64,000 nt of DNA from Phyllostachys edulis (GCA_036346405.1 CM070561.1:10586441-10650440), one strand, 5' to 3'; shown: positions 24,599-36,280, numbered from the stretch's first letter. A program made the numbers and translations. The notes: generated from the sequence alone by a model not told the origin.

Positions 24599-25560
24599 GT
24601 GGGGACACCCGGATTTAAGGTAGTATCCCGTATTTCTGCGACTGTCCAAGATTTTAGTTGCTCACAGATTGATAAACAGTGCATGCTTACAATTTGAGGT
24701 GGTATCTCATAGTATACATAAAGTACGACATAGCAGTCGACTACATGTTTGACGGGCCTCCATGCAAAACTTGCTTATATTACAGGCTAAAGATCCAAAA
24801 GGTGACCACAACCACATTCTACACTTGAGTGTAGGCACGACCTAGAATGTGTGATCTTCACCGTCGTAGTATTCATCTATGGATGGTGTTTCTTCCTCAA
24901 AGTACTCATCATCTGGCATAATTAAGCAAGAATGAGTACATTTGTACTCATCAAGCCACGACGGTAATTATTTATGAACGCAAAGAATTTCCAAAGGAAT
25001 GTCTGACAAGGGGTTGATTTGGACCTACCATGTCTAGTATCCATATAGTTTTGTTTTACAAAGCATTTGAGTTAGACGAAGAGAATTTGTAAATGAGTTT
25101 TCAATTTCGACATTTTAACCATTGAAAGACTACTTATGCTATAGTTCCATTCGCCAGAAACATGGCACATTCCAAATATTAGGTTTATCTCTGCAATTTC
25201 GACATTTTAAGCATTAAAATAGTACTTATGCCATAGTCACATTCGCCGAAAACATGGCACATTCCAAATATTAGGTTTATCTCTGCAGAGAGTGCCTATC
25301 TTTACCCACGACATGTCCACCACTTGTAATCATTGAGAAACAACGAAACAGTTCTAGAGTCCCACAACATAGTGTATGCCTGGTGAACTACGCATTCATC
25401 CTAGCAGTCAAGAACAACCCAGGCCTAGGCAAGACTACAAGTTGACTGCTTACATGTGTTCCACCATTGTGTAAATACGGCTAGTAACACCCGAAGGTCC
25501 ACCCATTACCTGTTAACATGGAGCCTTCTCCTACAGACTTCGTGAAGTGGGACAATGTGC
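24599..25560 (-). repeat. LTR end fragment, minus orientation
   Basis: It starts 'tgtggggacacccgg', the mirror of an LTR 3' end ('...ccgggtgtccccaca'). Non-coding sequence follows. The other end and any partner LTR were not seen. Confidence 0.4.
25102..25286. repeat. 92-bp direct tandem duplication
   Basis: Copy one spans 25102-25193 and copy two 25194-25286. Both run from 'caatttcgacattttaa' to 'ttaggtttatctctg' with a few substitutions. It lies inside the LTR-like fragment. Confidence 0.85.
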
Positions 25561-26002
25561 TAGGCTAATTTAAATACGGGAAAAGGCTCATTTGGATTTT
25601 CTTGGCTTATTTGGATTTTATGTATTTTCTAAAAATAAAAAGCTAATTTAAATACGGGAAAAGGCTCATGGGTTGATTTCTCTCTCCGGCCCACTAGGCC
25701 TAGAGTTTACGAGTATCCGGGATAGTGTTTATCGGATACTATCCGATAAATTATTCGGATAGCTCTGAATCTGACGGATACCGCCTTCTCGAATCTGTTT
25801 CCGTATCCGACAAAAACTGTCTGGCTCTGAATCTGAAATCCAAGAAAAATCCTGGATATCCGGTTTCACGCTCCAAATAAGATCCGAATTTATTCGAACG
25901 GTCGGGAACTATTCACTTCGTTTGCACCCCTAGCTCCCGTGTAAGCATCTAGTCCCCTAATTTGTTTATTATCGTGTTTTTTCTAATTTGACTCCTATGA
26001 TG
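25561..26002. other. Decayed repeat DNA with reiterated ATCCG/CGGAT words
   Basis: 'gctaatttaaatacgggaaa' occurs twice (25565 and 25651). 25715-25900 is dense in 'tatccg', 'cggata' and 'ctgaatctga' words, some in inverted pairs. No gene was found. Confidence 0.4.
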
Positions 26003-26007
26003 AAGAT

Positions 26008-26285
26008 TGTTGAAGTATAAGTAAATTGTCCGTCATTCATCATCAGCTTAACCTTTTGGGTGAATTGATTGGTACATGCAACTCAATATGGTATTAGAGA
26101 CGAGAGGTCTTGAGTTCAAGACCCGACTGGTGTAATTAAGAAAATAATTGCAGCCCATTTCTATTTCACGTCTTAGGCCTGAGAGAGCCTACACGTGAGG
26201 GGGAGTGTTGAAGTATAAGTGAATTGTTCGTCTTTCATCATCAGTTTAAGCTTTAGGTGAATTGGTTAGTGCATACAACTCAATA
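26008..26285 (+). mobile_element. TRIM (terminal-repeat retrotransposon in miniature), 278 bp
   Basis: Two short LTRs, 26008-26088 and 26206-26285, start TGTTGAAGTATAAGT and end CAACTCAATA. A primer-binding site 'tggtattagaga' (26089-26100) directly follows LTR one, and a purine tract 'gtgaggggga' precedes LTR two. The 5-mer AAGAT flanks both sides exactly (26003-26007, 26286-26290). There is no coding capacity, so it would need enzymes from another element. If the ends are read as TG...CA, the target duplication no longer fits. Confidence 0.85.
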
Positions 26286-26290
26286 AAGAT

Positions 26291-27204
26291 GATTACCCGT
26301 GCTAGGTCGATCCTATGCTAAGTGTGCCTGTGGTGTTATTTGGTTCTTCTGTAATGTGAGATAAGTTTGGGCCTATCGCCCCTCAAGACTATTAGCACTT
26401 GGCTTATTTTGTTGCTTACGCCTGGTTTTCATATATCGTGAGGAGGCATGATATTCACACTCTGTGCAATTGAAATCTTGGATAGTTGTAGGAACATGGG
26501 GGACACACGTGCTCCCGGTGTCCCCGTAGAAACTCGTCTGTGGCGAATTCCGGCAGCAAAGAGGAGGAAAGGTGCGAGCACCGCATGTTCCCGACCACGG
26601 TGATTTTATTTTTGAGGTCGAGAGGGGCTAGTAAGACATCAGGCAAGCTGGCGTCAGCGGTGGCCATGGACGCGCAGAGGAGCTCGACGGTGGTGGCCTA
26701 TTGCGGATAAGATGGTCAAGGTGGGGGTTTTCTTCAATGCGGTGAGGCGCACCTCGTGACGCGAATGGCGATTAGAGAAATCACGGAGGTGGCGGTTCGT
26801 CGGTGGCAGTGACAAGGTCCGCGACGAGGATTCTGGCGACAAGGTTGTTGCACAGAGGGACGGACATGGTCGCCATGAGATGGGAAAGAAGATGGGGAGG
26901 TTAATTTTGGAGACAGCAAGAGAACGGGGACGAATTTGGGAGGTTGAAGGGAACGGACCAGGCTAGAGTGAGGGAATGGACTGGAATTGGCCCCAGGGAG
27001 GTTTCGATGATTTTCAGAATTTCTAGAATTTAGGAGAACGAGAAAGGTTTTCGGACACAAGGAAAAACTCGAATAAACTAGCAGACTAAGAAACCCAGAA
27101 AAACTCAAAAGAGCAAATCGTGAGAAGGAATTAAGTTTTTCGTGAAAAAATTCATGTAAATTTTGAATCTTTGGGCTGTCACGGTATCTTAAGGATCGCA
27201 TCGT
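26291..27204. other. No supported gene
   Basis: Overlapping open frames at 26455-27264 on the minus strand are compositional and have no recognisable domain. Confidence 0.35.
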
Positions 27205-27812
27205 CCAATACATCGCATCACCGAATTTCAGCTCTCCAACACCATTATTGAGCTCATGTGTCACGCTACCAAAGCTGAAGGTGGATTGGAAGAAGATGGC
27301 AAGCTTGTTCGCTCTAAGGACACTTCATGGCGTTCTAGTCAGCGAGGTACAACTAGTGCTACTCCTAAGTTGATGTTCACGCCCACCATGTTGGCTAGCA
27401 CTCCTGCGGCACCAAAATCTAAGGTAAAACATGCTTGGTTCTACTAGCACTTATATGACTTCTACATGAAGAAATAGCAAATTACTTGTTTCAATTGTCA
27501 TAACCAAGGATTCAAAAACCGGTTACGAAAAGTATACCGGACCTTGGCCGGTACCGGTTAGTGGACAACTTCGATTATCAAATTTAAACTCAAAATTGCT
27601 TGCTTTCAGCCGATTACTGCCTGGTTTGGCCGGTTCCCGGCCAGTTACCGCCCGAAATTACTATTTGTCAATTCAAATTCAAAACTTAAAACTTTTCGGA
27701 CCCATATTTTTACAGGTATGGTTGGTCACCGAACGGTTACTACTGATAGTTTTACCCTTGGTCATGACAAAGGGCATAATACGAGCGAGTGTCCAAGTGT
27801 ACCATGATTGAT
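27205..27812 (+). pseudogene. Gag relic with a split CCHC zinc knuckle
   Basis: The frame reads '...ITEFQLSNTIIELMCHATK' near 27215-27275 and runs to 'ITCFNCHNQG' at 27509. It resumes with 'GHNTSECPS' near 27773. Joined across the insertion, the Cys, Cys, His, Cys spacing (C-x2-C-x4-H-x4-C) is exact, which identifies a retrotransposon nucleocapsid. In-frame stops lie at 27447 and 27476. No protease or RT was seen alongside. The lineage is not determined. Confidence 0.65.
27510..27771. mobile_element. Small insertion (about 260 bp) inside the gag zinc knuckle
   Basis: It interrupts the codons of the CCHC motif. Flanks 'tcataaccaag' and 'tcatgacaaag' look like a 9-11 bp target duplication with two mismatches, which would suit a Mutator-like element. 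The interior has repeated 'accggtta/ccggttcccgg' words. Terminal inverted repeats are weak. Confidence 0.5.
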
Positions 27813-28383
27813 GATTAAGCAGGCGAGTAGCATTACCAAAGTGAGAAAGAAGATGAAGATAGTGTAGGCTACGGCTAATTGTGTGCAGGCTGTTGTAAGC
27901 CCTTTGTGTGCGCCCCTGAGAAGCAGAGCACGTTTATTTCCGGAATCAATCTAGTAGAAGTTTGTGTTCATCGTTTAAAGGAAGGACTTGTGTGTTCTTG
28001 TCTTCCACTATTCTTGTGAATTCTCTGAGTTAACTAGGATTGTGTGGATCGATGAAATCTTGTGAATTCTCTCACTTTACTTGGATTGTGTGGATTGGTT
28101 TCATCGTGGGAGCTGTGGTGTGATTGTCGCTGCTGTGCTCGTGTGCTCACCGCAAGACTGCTCTAACTTTAGATTGTGTTGCTACGGTCGAGTGTTTCTT
28201 GTGAAGATGTGTAGATTAGAGGAGATACAGACTTACATCTTTTGTCTACTTTTCTAAGCGTTGACATCATGATCACACAATACACAACACAAATATTACC
28301 TTACTTGGAAAGCGTCGATATATGGCCAACAAAAGTATCCATGATCAGCTCCTGGAAATACATCAACAGGCATACAGGTATTA
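27813..28383. other. Nothing recognised
   Basis: This is non-coding sequence. 'cttgtgaattctct(ga/ca)' occurs twice near 28012 and 28060. Confidence 0.3.
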
Positions 28384-28661
28384 CTCCCTATGGGTTTTGG
28401 AGATCCCCAGTCTTCAAAACACAACTTTTACTACTATTTTTTTATTATAATATATTTATAAATCCTAATAAAATTATAATATTCTGAAAGCATTTTTCGA
28501 GTCAAACGTACACATGATTTCATGTATCTAATCTAAATATTTAAGAAAGGTAACGATGATTTTCATGTATCCAATCTGAATATTTTAAAAAGATATCGAT
28601 GCCAAAGTTTCAAAAGTTTGACCGTATGTATTCCAAAACAACTTGTTTTTGTGATTAGGAG
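28384..28661. mobile_element. Stowaway-like MITE (278 bp)
   Basis: It begins CTCCCTATGGG and ends ATTAGGAG, flanked by TA on both sides (28382-28383, 28662-28663). That is the Tc1/mariner Stowaway pattern of grasses. An inner 'agtttgaccgtatgta' near the end also fits. Terminal repeats are diverged. It lies just downstream of the stop codon of the minus-strand gene, probably at or in its 3' UTR. Confidence 0.55.
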
Positions 28662-28738
28662 TATTTACACAAGAAATACTTGTATGTTGGGTACAACAAA
28701 CAAGGTTCTCTCTTTCTGAGGGAACAAAAAATTTCTTA

Positions 28739-31700
28739 CTACTTTGAAACTGATATCTTTATAAAAACAACAATATGAAGTACCAAAATATAGAGAACAA
28801 AAGCAGACCTAAGAATCATTAGCCTTTTCTGGCCTTCTGTTCTAACACCAGATTGGTAGGGTCTCCGAACAGCTTTGGCATCATACTCTTCAAGATCACT
28901 CAGAAGACCTCTGCTGAACCGGTTCCGTGCTGCAGACACTTCGTTGGTAGTACTGTAAAGATTTCTATGTAAATTGTTCAACCTTTCCAAATCCTTTTCT
29001 TTGGCATGAATATCGGTGACGAGGCTTTCAGCTTGAGCCTAGAAAATAGCAAACCAAAAGTAAGTAGGGGTCATTACTATCGGGAAATAATATATTGCAG
29101 TAGCTAGACTGAAGAATTTAGAACTGACCTGCTTAGCTGTCAACTGTTCAATGAGGCTATGTAGTTGTTTCTCCAGAACCTTCTCCCTCTGGGCTGCACA
29201 TGTGAGAAAAAGGACAACCAAGATGTTCAGAACAACGTAAAATCAGCCAATATTGACTGGGTATAATTTAACATCACTAAGGAGTAAAGAAAACCACTTT
29301 CCTAGTTCTTTGGCAGTCCATAAGTTTCCATAAGTTTTCATACAGGAGCTAAAGGTATTACCGAAATAGGTAGAACTAAACTTTGTTGCGCTTTTTATGT
29401 CTAGATTGAAAGAGAGGGATCTGTTATTACATAATTATGTTATAGTAAAGTGATGAACTCCCAGCCAATTTATCTTCACAAATGGATCATCTACCCATCG
29501 CCACTTAACAAGGCATTGGCCCTTACGGGTAACATCACCATTCAGACTTCATGGATTTGGATCAATGGATCTTGCACACAGGCTGGGCAGTTGGCCACCT
29601 CATAAAGTACAATGCCACAGCAGGTAGCGTCAGCCCTGCTATACGAATGAATCTTCAGAAAGCATTATGCCCTAATTCAATTATTGTAGTAATCTTACTC
29701 CCTCCAAACATGACCTTAGCAAGCAACTGGCGCGGCTCATGCAGTAGCAGCAGATGATGATGGGCAACCTTGGCGACCTCAAGAACCAATCTGCAGCGCA
29801 CAACATTGCCATCAGCAAGCTGCAGCATAGGCAGTCTCAGGCAGTGGCACAGGCAGGGCATCTTGTCTGGATGACACAGAGGCCAAGGCTGCCAGCTTCG
29901 ACAAGCGCGCTGAGGAGCGTCGGGGAGTACCACACTTTACAAGCTGTACTTCCCGATGTTTGAAGGCAAAGAAGACCCCCTGCCCTGGTTGAACCAGGGC
30001 GAGCGGTTCTGTAGGGAAGCGGATGACAGGAGGAGAACGTGTGGCCTGCATCATATCATCTGATGGGGGTCACACAGCAGTGATACTACTACTACCGGAT
30101 GGAGCGTGACCATGGTGTGCCAACTTGGCCTCACATTGTGGAGTACATCAACCTCGGCTCGGGCCACCGATTCAGAACAACCCCCTTGAGGAGAAGGCCC
30201 AGCTACATCCCCCTTGAGGAGCAGGCCCAGCTACATCATACTGGCACAGCTGACAAGTACCGGGAGCAATTCCTGGCTCTCCTTTGTCGGTGTGATCCTG
30301 AACCTATGACGAAGAAGCAGCAGGTCCAGCTATTTACTGCAGGACTCCTCAACCCCCCTGTGCACTGACATCGAGCTGCAAAGCCCGACAACATTGGAAT
30401 CTGCCCTGAGCTTGGCTCAAGCTTATGAGAGGACTCAAGTTAGCGAGGCCGAAGAGGTTAAGCCGGTTACCAAGACTATAACCACCGTTAAGCCGACCGT
30501 GCTAGCTCATGCCTCCACACCTATCCTGGCAACTCTACCCAAGAGCTTGCTACAACTGGAGGTGCAGGGGCCCGCGGGCCCTCTAGCAAGTGACCTTTCA
30601 AGTATCTGACAACGATCGAGATGGAGGCACGCCGTGCTAAGGGCCTATGCTACAATTGCGAGGAAAAGTTCCACCGCAGCCATAGCTGTAAGAATTTATT
30701 TTTACTTGTCGTGGACAGGCTGGAGACTGGATGCGAACATGGACATTGAAACCAACAATGACACCGATGAAACCAAAATTTCCCTGCATGCTCTGACCGG
30801 AATCAACTCTGAGAAGATGCAGATGCTAGTGCAGGTGCACTGGTGTTCATCGCTCTCCTCAACTCTCGGTTCCCTGAACAATTTCATCTCCGAGGATATC
30901 GTGGTACGATCGAGCGCCCACCTCACACGCCAGACTGCGCTGGGCGTAGCAGTGGCCAACGACGAAAGCTTGACTAGAGCAGGGGTATGCCGCAACATGG
31001 AGGTGACCTTCGACTCGGGGGTGTTTCACTTGGGATGCTACACCATTCCTCTTGGGGGGTTCAGCATGATCCTTGAAGTCGAATGGTTGGGCTCGCTAGG
31101 ACCCGTCTGGTAGCACTTCAACTGGTAGTCCATGTCTTTGTGGCGCTGGGACAGCCAGTTCACCTGGCAGGGATCTAATTAAGTAGAATTATTTGGTTTA
31201 GGCATTGTGTCGTTTTGAATAATCGCATATTATCAGGGATAGGTTATAAAATATTGCGAGCAACAGCTTCATCAATCTATGCTACTCGTATTTTTCTTCA
31301 ACTAAAGATGAGGAAAATACAAACTGTGAATAAAAAGGTTAATGTTTATGGAAAACAATCAAAAGTACCAGGAGTGGGATTCTTTAAAGATTCTTCTTCA
31401 ACCAAGGACCAATCTTTCTCCAATGTTTGTACCCTGTCTTGCAATAATTTCTGTGAAGAGGAAATAGTTATCAACAAAAAAGAAATCCAAATGTACGTTT
31501 AAAATTCACAAAAAGTTCTATGACATGTCATACCAACTCTTCCTTCTTCTCTTCCAAGTCTTTAGACTTAAGATTAATCAATGATTCAGCTTCGAGCAGA
31601 GCATTTCCGGTAGTTTCAGAAGCAGCTGTTGATGCTTTATGTTGAGTAGCCTCTTGCTCCTTCATAGCATTGTCAAGCTGTGTCTTTAAATACTGCTCTG

Positions 31701-33552
31701 CTATTTCCATTTCCTGTAAACATCATATTCTATTAAGGTGTTGTGCCAGTTCCAATACATTTTTGGTAAAACAGGAAAGGTGTGTTCAAAAAGACAAATA
31801 CAGATGGTCTAAAATAACAGATATATTGCTCGAGTTGGAGTACCAAGTGATGCACGTCACATCTTAGATCAAGCAAAAAATGCACCAAACAGGCCAATTA
31901 AGACTTAATGATGTGCTCAAAGCTTGAACATTGTAGAACTGGACAACACGGATCGCATGCCTTAAATAAGAAACAGGTTTCAGATCCTCCTTTACTAATG
32001 AGAGAAAAATGAAATTTTGAAGCAGAGTATGCCTGCTTTACTGTTTACTATGCTTAATCATTATTACTCTTTTCATTTCACTACAACAGACAGGAGGACA
32101 AACGTGTGTAGTGGGGCAAAGACAAACGACAAACAAAATCCAGATAAAGCGCTCGATCTTTGGTGCAGGTTTCCGAACAAAAAAGAAACAATGTCACCAT
32201 GGTCTAGTTGTCAAAATCGATTCACACCCCTTCAACATAAATCTTTTCTCCAATAACATCATTTGATTGCAGAGCATAGTGTATATGTAGTTCTTTCATA
32301 ATTTGATTTCCTTCTTGTCTACACTATCCTGCATATTCTTAGGGAGTAGCTACCCCACAGTGGAAAAAAAATGCTACTAAGAAGTATAGGTATAACATGA
32401 AAAAAATGAAATCTGCACAATGTTCTTAGTAATCTACTATGAAACAAACAACAAAAGAAAGAGAGATGATGATGTAAGGGTGGAATAAGTACTTAAATGG
32501 TACAATGATACACCTTCAAATTACTCTGAAGCAGACTGCCCTCTATCTGCTTTTCCTGAATTTTCTGTCGACAATTTGATATAGCTTTCTCATATGCTGC
32601 ATTTTCTTCTTGAAGTGCTATCTCTCTCTGCTGCGCCTACAGAAAGTTTACAAGTTGCATTACAGAAGTCCACACAGGAATGCAAAATACCTAACTATCC
32701 TGGGCAACAACAGTACCAATACCAACATCTTTCTCCCACTGTGAGTACAAACCTTGACCATAAATGTTCGAAGTGACACATGAACGAGAATAGCTGTAAT
32801 TCCTAACTCGTAAGTCACCTACTGGGCAACATTATTAAATTGAACCAATTCTTGCAGTTGAAAAAAAAATCTCCTACCACATTCTCATTGTATCAGCAAA
32901 CCAATTCGGAAATTTTATCGAAGTAGCAAATAAGTACAACTTTAAACAGAGCAAGTACAGCTCAATCGTGTTCTTTCCCATAATCCCATTCATAACAGAA
33001 TTAACAGATACAGATATCGACATATCGCAAAACGTTCCCTTCAGATGTTCACATATGGATGCAAAAATTGTAGCTAACAAAAATTTCATGCCCCTAGATC
33101 CAGATCCAGATCCACCAATTGCACTTCTTAATCAACTCAAATGGTTTGTGTTAAAATGTATTGTTCTACTATTAAAGATTAGTCACACAACATCTATCTA
33201 TGCAATAAAGGATCAAGAACGCTAAAAAGCCCAAAAAGAACAAAGAGCCGTGTGTTACCTGCTCCTTGGTGGAGGAGTGGGCGTTGAGCTGGAGCGCGAG
33301 GGCGGCGGACGAAGCTAGGGAGTGAGCGTGCAGGTGCGGCAGCCGCTGCGCGACGTGCGGCGGGGGCACCCGGAGGCGCAGGTCCTGGATCGCGCGCCGC
33401 AGCGACGCCGCCCGCGCATCTAGCTCAGCGGCACGGAGCCGCTGCTCCGGGGTCATCGCCGCAGAGGCCGCGGCGCGTGCGTCATCGGCTTCGTCGTCGC
33501 TGACGCCGGTCCCGCCGACCACGTCGGCCGCCCACGCCAGGATCCCCGCCAT
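28739..33552 (-). CDS. Golgin-like tail-anchored coiled-coil protein, six exons, 347 aa
   Basis: Exons in transcript order: 33552-33259, 32636-32514, 31713-31534, 31450-31369, 29193-29129, 29038-28739. All introns are GT-AG and the phases agree, including a split Ala codon between exons 4 and 5. The protein starts MAGILAWAADVV and has an Ala/Asp/Glu/Arg-rich N-terminus (about 20-70). A long coiled coil follows (about 90-270, rich in Glu, Lys, Gln, Leu). A basic 'VRRPYQSGVRTEGQKR' leads into one C-terminal membrane segment (about 321-341, 'SAFVLYILVLHIVVFI') and a short 'KISVSK' tail. The Tyr-x4-His spacing in the membrane segment and 'LEKQLHSLIEQLTAKQAQAE' resemble golgin-84/CASP C-termini, suggesting a Golgi tether. 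This is inference: golgin-84 is about twice as long, and a nuclear-envelope coiled-coil protein is an alternative. All exons look intact. Intron 4 carries a gypsy relic. Confidence 0.85.
29690..31140 (+). pseudogene. Gypsy gag-protease relic in intron 4, antisense to the host gene
   Basis: Fragments in shifting frames give a typical gag order: a leading Gln/Met-rich part near 29750, 'SVGEYHTLQAVLPDV', 'YYYYRMERDHGVPTWPHIVE' near 30090, 'ADKYREQFLALL' and 'KKQQVQLFTAGLLNPPVH' near 30250-30365, and 'LAQAYERTQ'. A degraded zinc knuckle follows near 30650. A protease-like segment comes next, with 'NNFISEDIVVR' and 'IPLGGFSMILEVEWLGSLGP' to 31113. The active-site DSG motif is not recognisable. No RT, integrase or LTR is present. 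The intron is 2175 bp, most of it this relic. Confidence 0.75.
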
Positions 33553-33597
33553 GGCACCTCTCGTCTCCTCTCTTCAGTTCGAGGGGGATTTTGACAA

Positions 33598-33612
33598 CGC
33601 AAATATAAATAC
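33598..33612 (-). promoter_or_regulatory. Candidate TATA region of the coiled-coil gene
   Basis: Minus-strand 'gtatttatatttgcg' lies about 50-60 bases upstream of the ATG at 33552. That would leave a very short 5' UTR, so the true start site may differ. Confidence 0.35.
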
Positions 33613-34465
33613 AAGAAAAAAAAAAGATAAATACAAGCGTTCCCACGGACTCAGCTGGGAGAGGGAACGGGTCTCGAATCCGATGAAAAATGCGAATTTG
33701 GTGTAAATTTTATTTTCACTGCTCAGAAGTTTCTATAAAAAAATTTGCATGGAGTTTCCAGAAATTTTTAACAAATTACTATAAGGACGGCATGTTTAGA
33801 GGCTTAGAGCCATTTTCATACAGCTTAGAAGTTTCTAAAAGTTTTCAAAAAAAATACAAGACAGACGGAGGATACGTTGTGTATCTACAAAATTTAAGAT
33901 CAAAATCTTGTTAGTTTGAGCTGAAGGTAATTTTTTTGTTGAAATTTTTAGAAACTAGTAGGTTACGTGGAAATGCAATTAGCACAAATTCGCATTTCCA
34001 CTTTATATTTTGCTAGTGAACAGGAGCCTAGAAGGGTGTGTTTTTTCTGGTTGCAGATAAATCAGTATGGTCGCTCAATCCAAACAACTAATCACGCCCA
34101 GGAGACGCGTTGGAGTCTTGGAGATAGCGTGGCCTCTTGCAACGTCGAAGATAGCGCGTCCTTCTGCAGTGTGTCCGTGGCACGTTCTCCGGGGCTTGGT
34201 GAAGGATCTCTCGAGTAGGAATTTCCCTCGGACGAATATATGCTTGACTCATAATCGCAGTGGGTATTCATGTTGATCTCTACGTAATCTGTAAGATCGA
34301 GCTAATTTTTCTCGTTTTCTAATTGTTAATGAATTAATATCGATTTTTTGTGAGTACGACTCTATAGATCACACAAGAAGAGAGGGAATTTTAGACAGGT
34401 TCAAACCTTTTTCGAGAGAATAACAATTATACTTATATGTTCTTGTATTAAATAAGGTTACAAAG
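33613..34465. other. Upstream flank, no gene recognised
   Basis: This is AT-rich, non-coding sequence. Related words 'gaagtttctaaaagttttc' and 'agaagtttctataaaaaaa' repeat near 33725-33850. Confidence 0.35.
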
Positions 34466-34587
34466 GGCCTGTTTGGACGGTTGGTCTTTCCTGAAAAGCG
34501 ACTTCCGGTTGTGGACTGAACAGATGGGCTGAAGAGATTTTGTGTTTGGTTGTCTGACTTTTAGGTAGACTGGTTGTAGCTTCTGAG

Positions 34588-34633
34588 ATAAGAAATATCT
34601 GAAATGCCCGATAAGAAATATCTGAAATGCCCC
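34588..34633. repeat. Short tandem duplication
   Basis: 'gataagaaatatctgaaatgcc' occurs twice back to back. Confidence 0.8.
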
Positions 34634-34659
34634 TGTTGACAATAATAGCTTATTTGATG

Positions 34660-34965
34660 TCATTTAATGCAATTAACAATGTTTAACGACAATTGACGAT
34701 TATTAACGATGACTAACAGTGGTTAACGACAAGTGACGATAACTATTGACATCTGACGACAATTAATGATAATTAATGACCACTAACGAAATTAACTACA
34801 ATTAACTGCAATCAACACAATTGACTGCAAATAACGCTGAGTACCGTAATTAACGCAATTTACTATAATTACCACAATTAACTACAATTAACAACGACTA
34901 CCACAATTAACGCAATAAACCGCAATTAACAATAGTTATTACAATAAACAATTATTACATAAAAA
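34660..34965. repeat. Degenerate AATTAAC/ACGACAATTGACG satellite-like tract
   Basis: About 300 bases are made almost wholly of variants of 'acaattaacgac', 'gataattaatg' and 'cacaattaactgcaa'. It is non-coding. Confidence 0.75.
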
Positions 34966-36019
34966 ATACAGTAATAACTTTGAATAATTCATGCTTCCTC
35001 CACTTTTTTTCGAGCTTAGGATGCATCGACAGTGTTAGGCACTCCCACCTTCACATGTATCTCGAAAATAAAGAAGTACACGACAAAAGTGTACACTGCA
35101 AGTATCTACCTATGTAGCTACAAATTTTCAATGGACATTAGTATTTTTCCACATGCACCTCAAACAAAGAAATACCAGGCTAATACACTAATGTCATATT
35201 CTAGAGGAAAATCATGGGGAAGTAGTGTCTTTCATTCAAGATTTCTCATGTAAGGCTAATACAAGACTTATCGTCGTACCTGAGAAAAACAACTAAGGTT
35301 CCTATAATTTACAAATGATAGTACATTGATAGCAGCATCCAACAAAGAAAATTGCACAATCATATCATGGATAATTGTAAAATGTGCATATGCATTTGTC
35401 GCCTTTTATAAATCCTAGTAAATCTCAAAGGCAATTTTTAACATCCTTGATGCAATCTCAAGATTGTCCATCTTTAACATAGGAGCATAAAAATTCCACA
35501 TGCTAGTATCAATACATGTACAAGTTACAAGGAGAGACTAAATACAATTGAAGCTAAAAATTTACATTTGCAAACCACTACGACCATGCCAAACTGAAGT
35601 TACCTAACACTATCAACCGCAACAAATCCAAATTTCACTACTCAGGAAATCTTTGGTTTGCAAATACAACAAGGCAAGGCCATCAGTCTAATCTTGCTAC
35701 CATATCTCTAAAGCTCAGGAAATATCCGAATTATCCGGGAAGTTCCACGGTCAAACATGAATACCAATCAAACAGCTAAAACATGATGAAATTCCTTAGT
35801 TTCCAGCAAGTGATGAAAGTTGTTTCCTTCTAAGTACATGACAATGTGCAAACAAATAAGATTCATATATAATTATAGATCTTATACTGCAAGAAGATAC
35901 TAATCCAATGATCCAGCCTTTCATCCGCCAAAACAATATTCTAATCTAATGCACAACCTAGAATCCATACTTCGAAGCCAAACACAATGATCTGCTCACT
36001 TTTTCAAGTAGAAAGCAAA
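34966..36019. other. AT-rich stretch, nothing recognised
   Basis: No supported frame or known repeat was identified. It reads on after the Tat insertion at 47593. Confidence 0.35.
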
Positions 36020-36143
36020 AGTTGTGACGAGGATATAATAATCCTCACTTTATCTTTTATCTATATTTCTTATTAAAGGTAAATATGATGTCATATGGTC
36101 CCTGAGTATACCTCCTTAATGTTATAAGGGAAGAGTCTACTGG

Positions 36144-36280
36144 GTGGTCGTAAGTTCTTCTACGACCACCTCCATAGTCGTAAGTTATGCTACGACTACC
36201 CCATAGTCGTAAGTCTTGCTACGACTACCTTATGGTCGTAAGTTCTTCTACGACTAGGTCAGCTACGACCACCTTATGAT
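36144..36280. repeat. Array of GTCGTA...TACGAC hairpins in the LTR
   Basis: Four to five units of about 30 bases, each 'gtcgtaagt-n-ctacgacta', can each fold as GTCGTA/TACGAC. The same array is in the 3' LTR at 46962-47095. Confidence 0.85.

Noticed and set aside
26089..26125. Possible Pol III promoter boxes ('gagttcaagacccg') hinting at a SINE
   Set aside because: The B-box match is weak, and the LTR pair, primer site, purine tract and exact 5-bp duplication fit a TRIM better.
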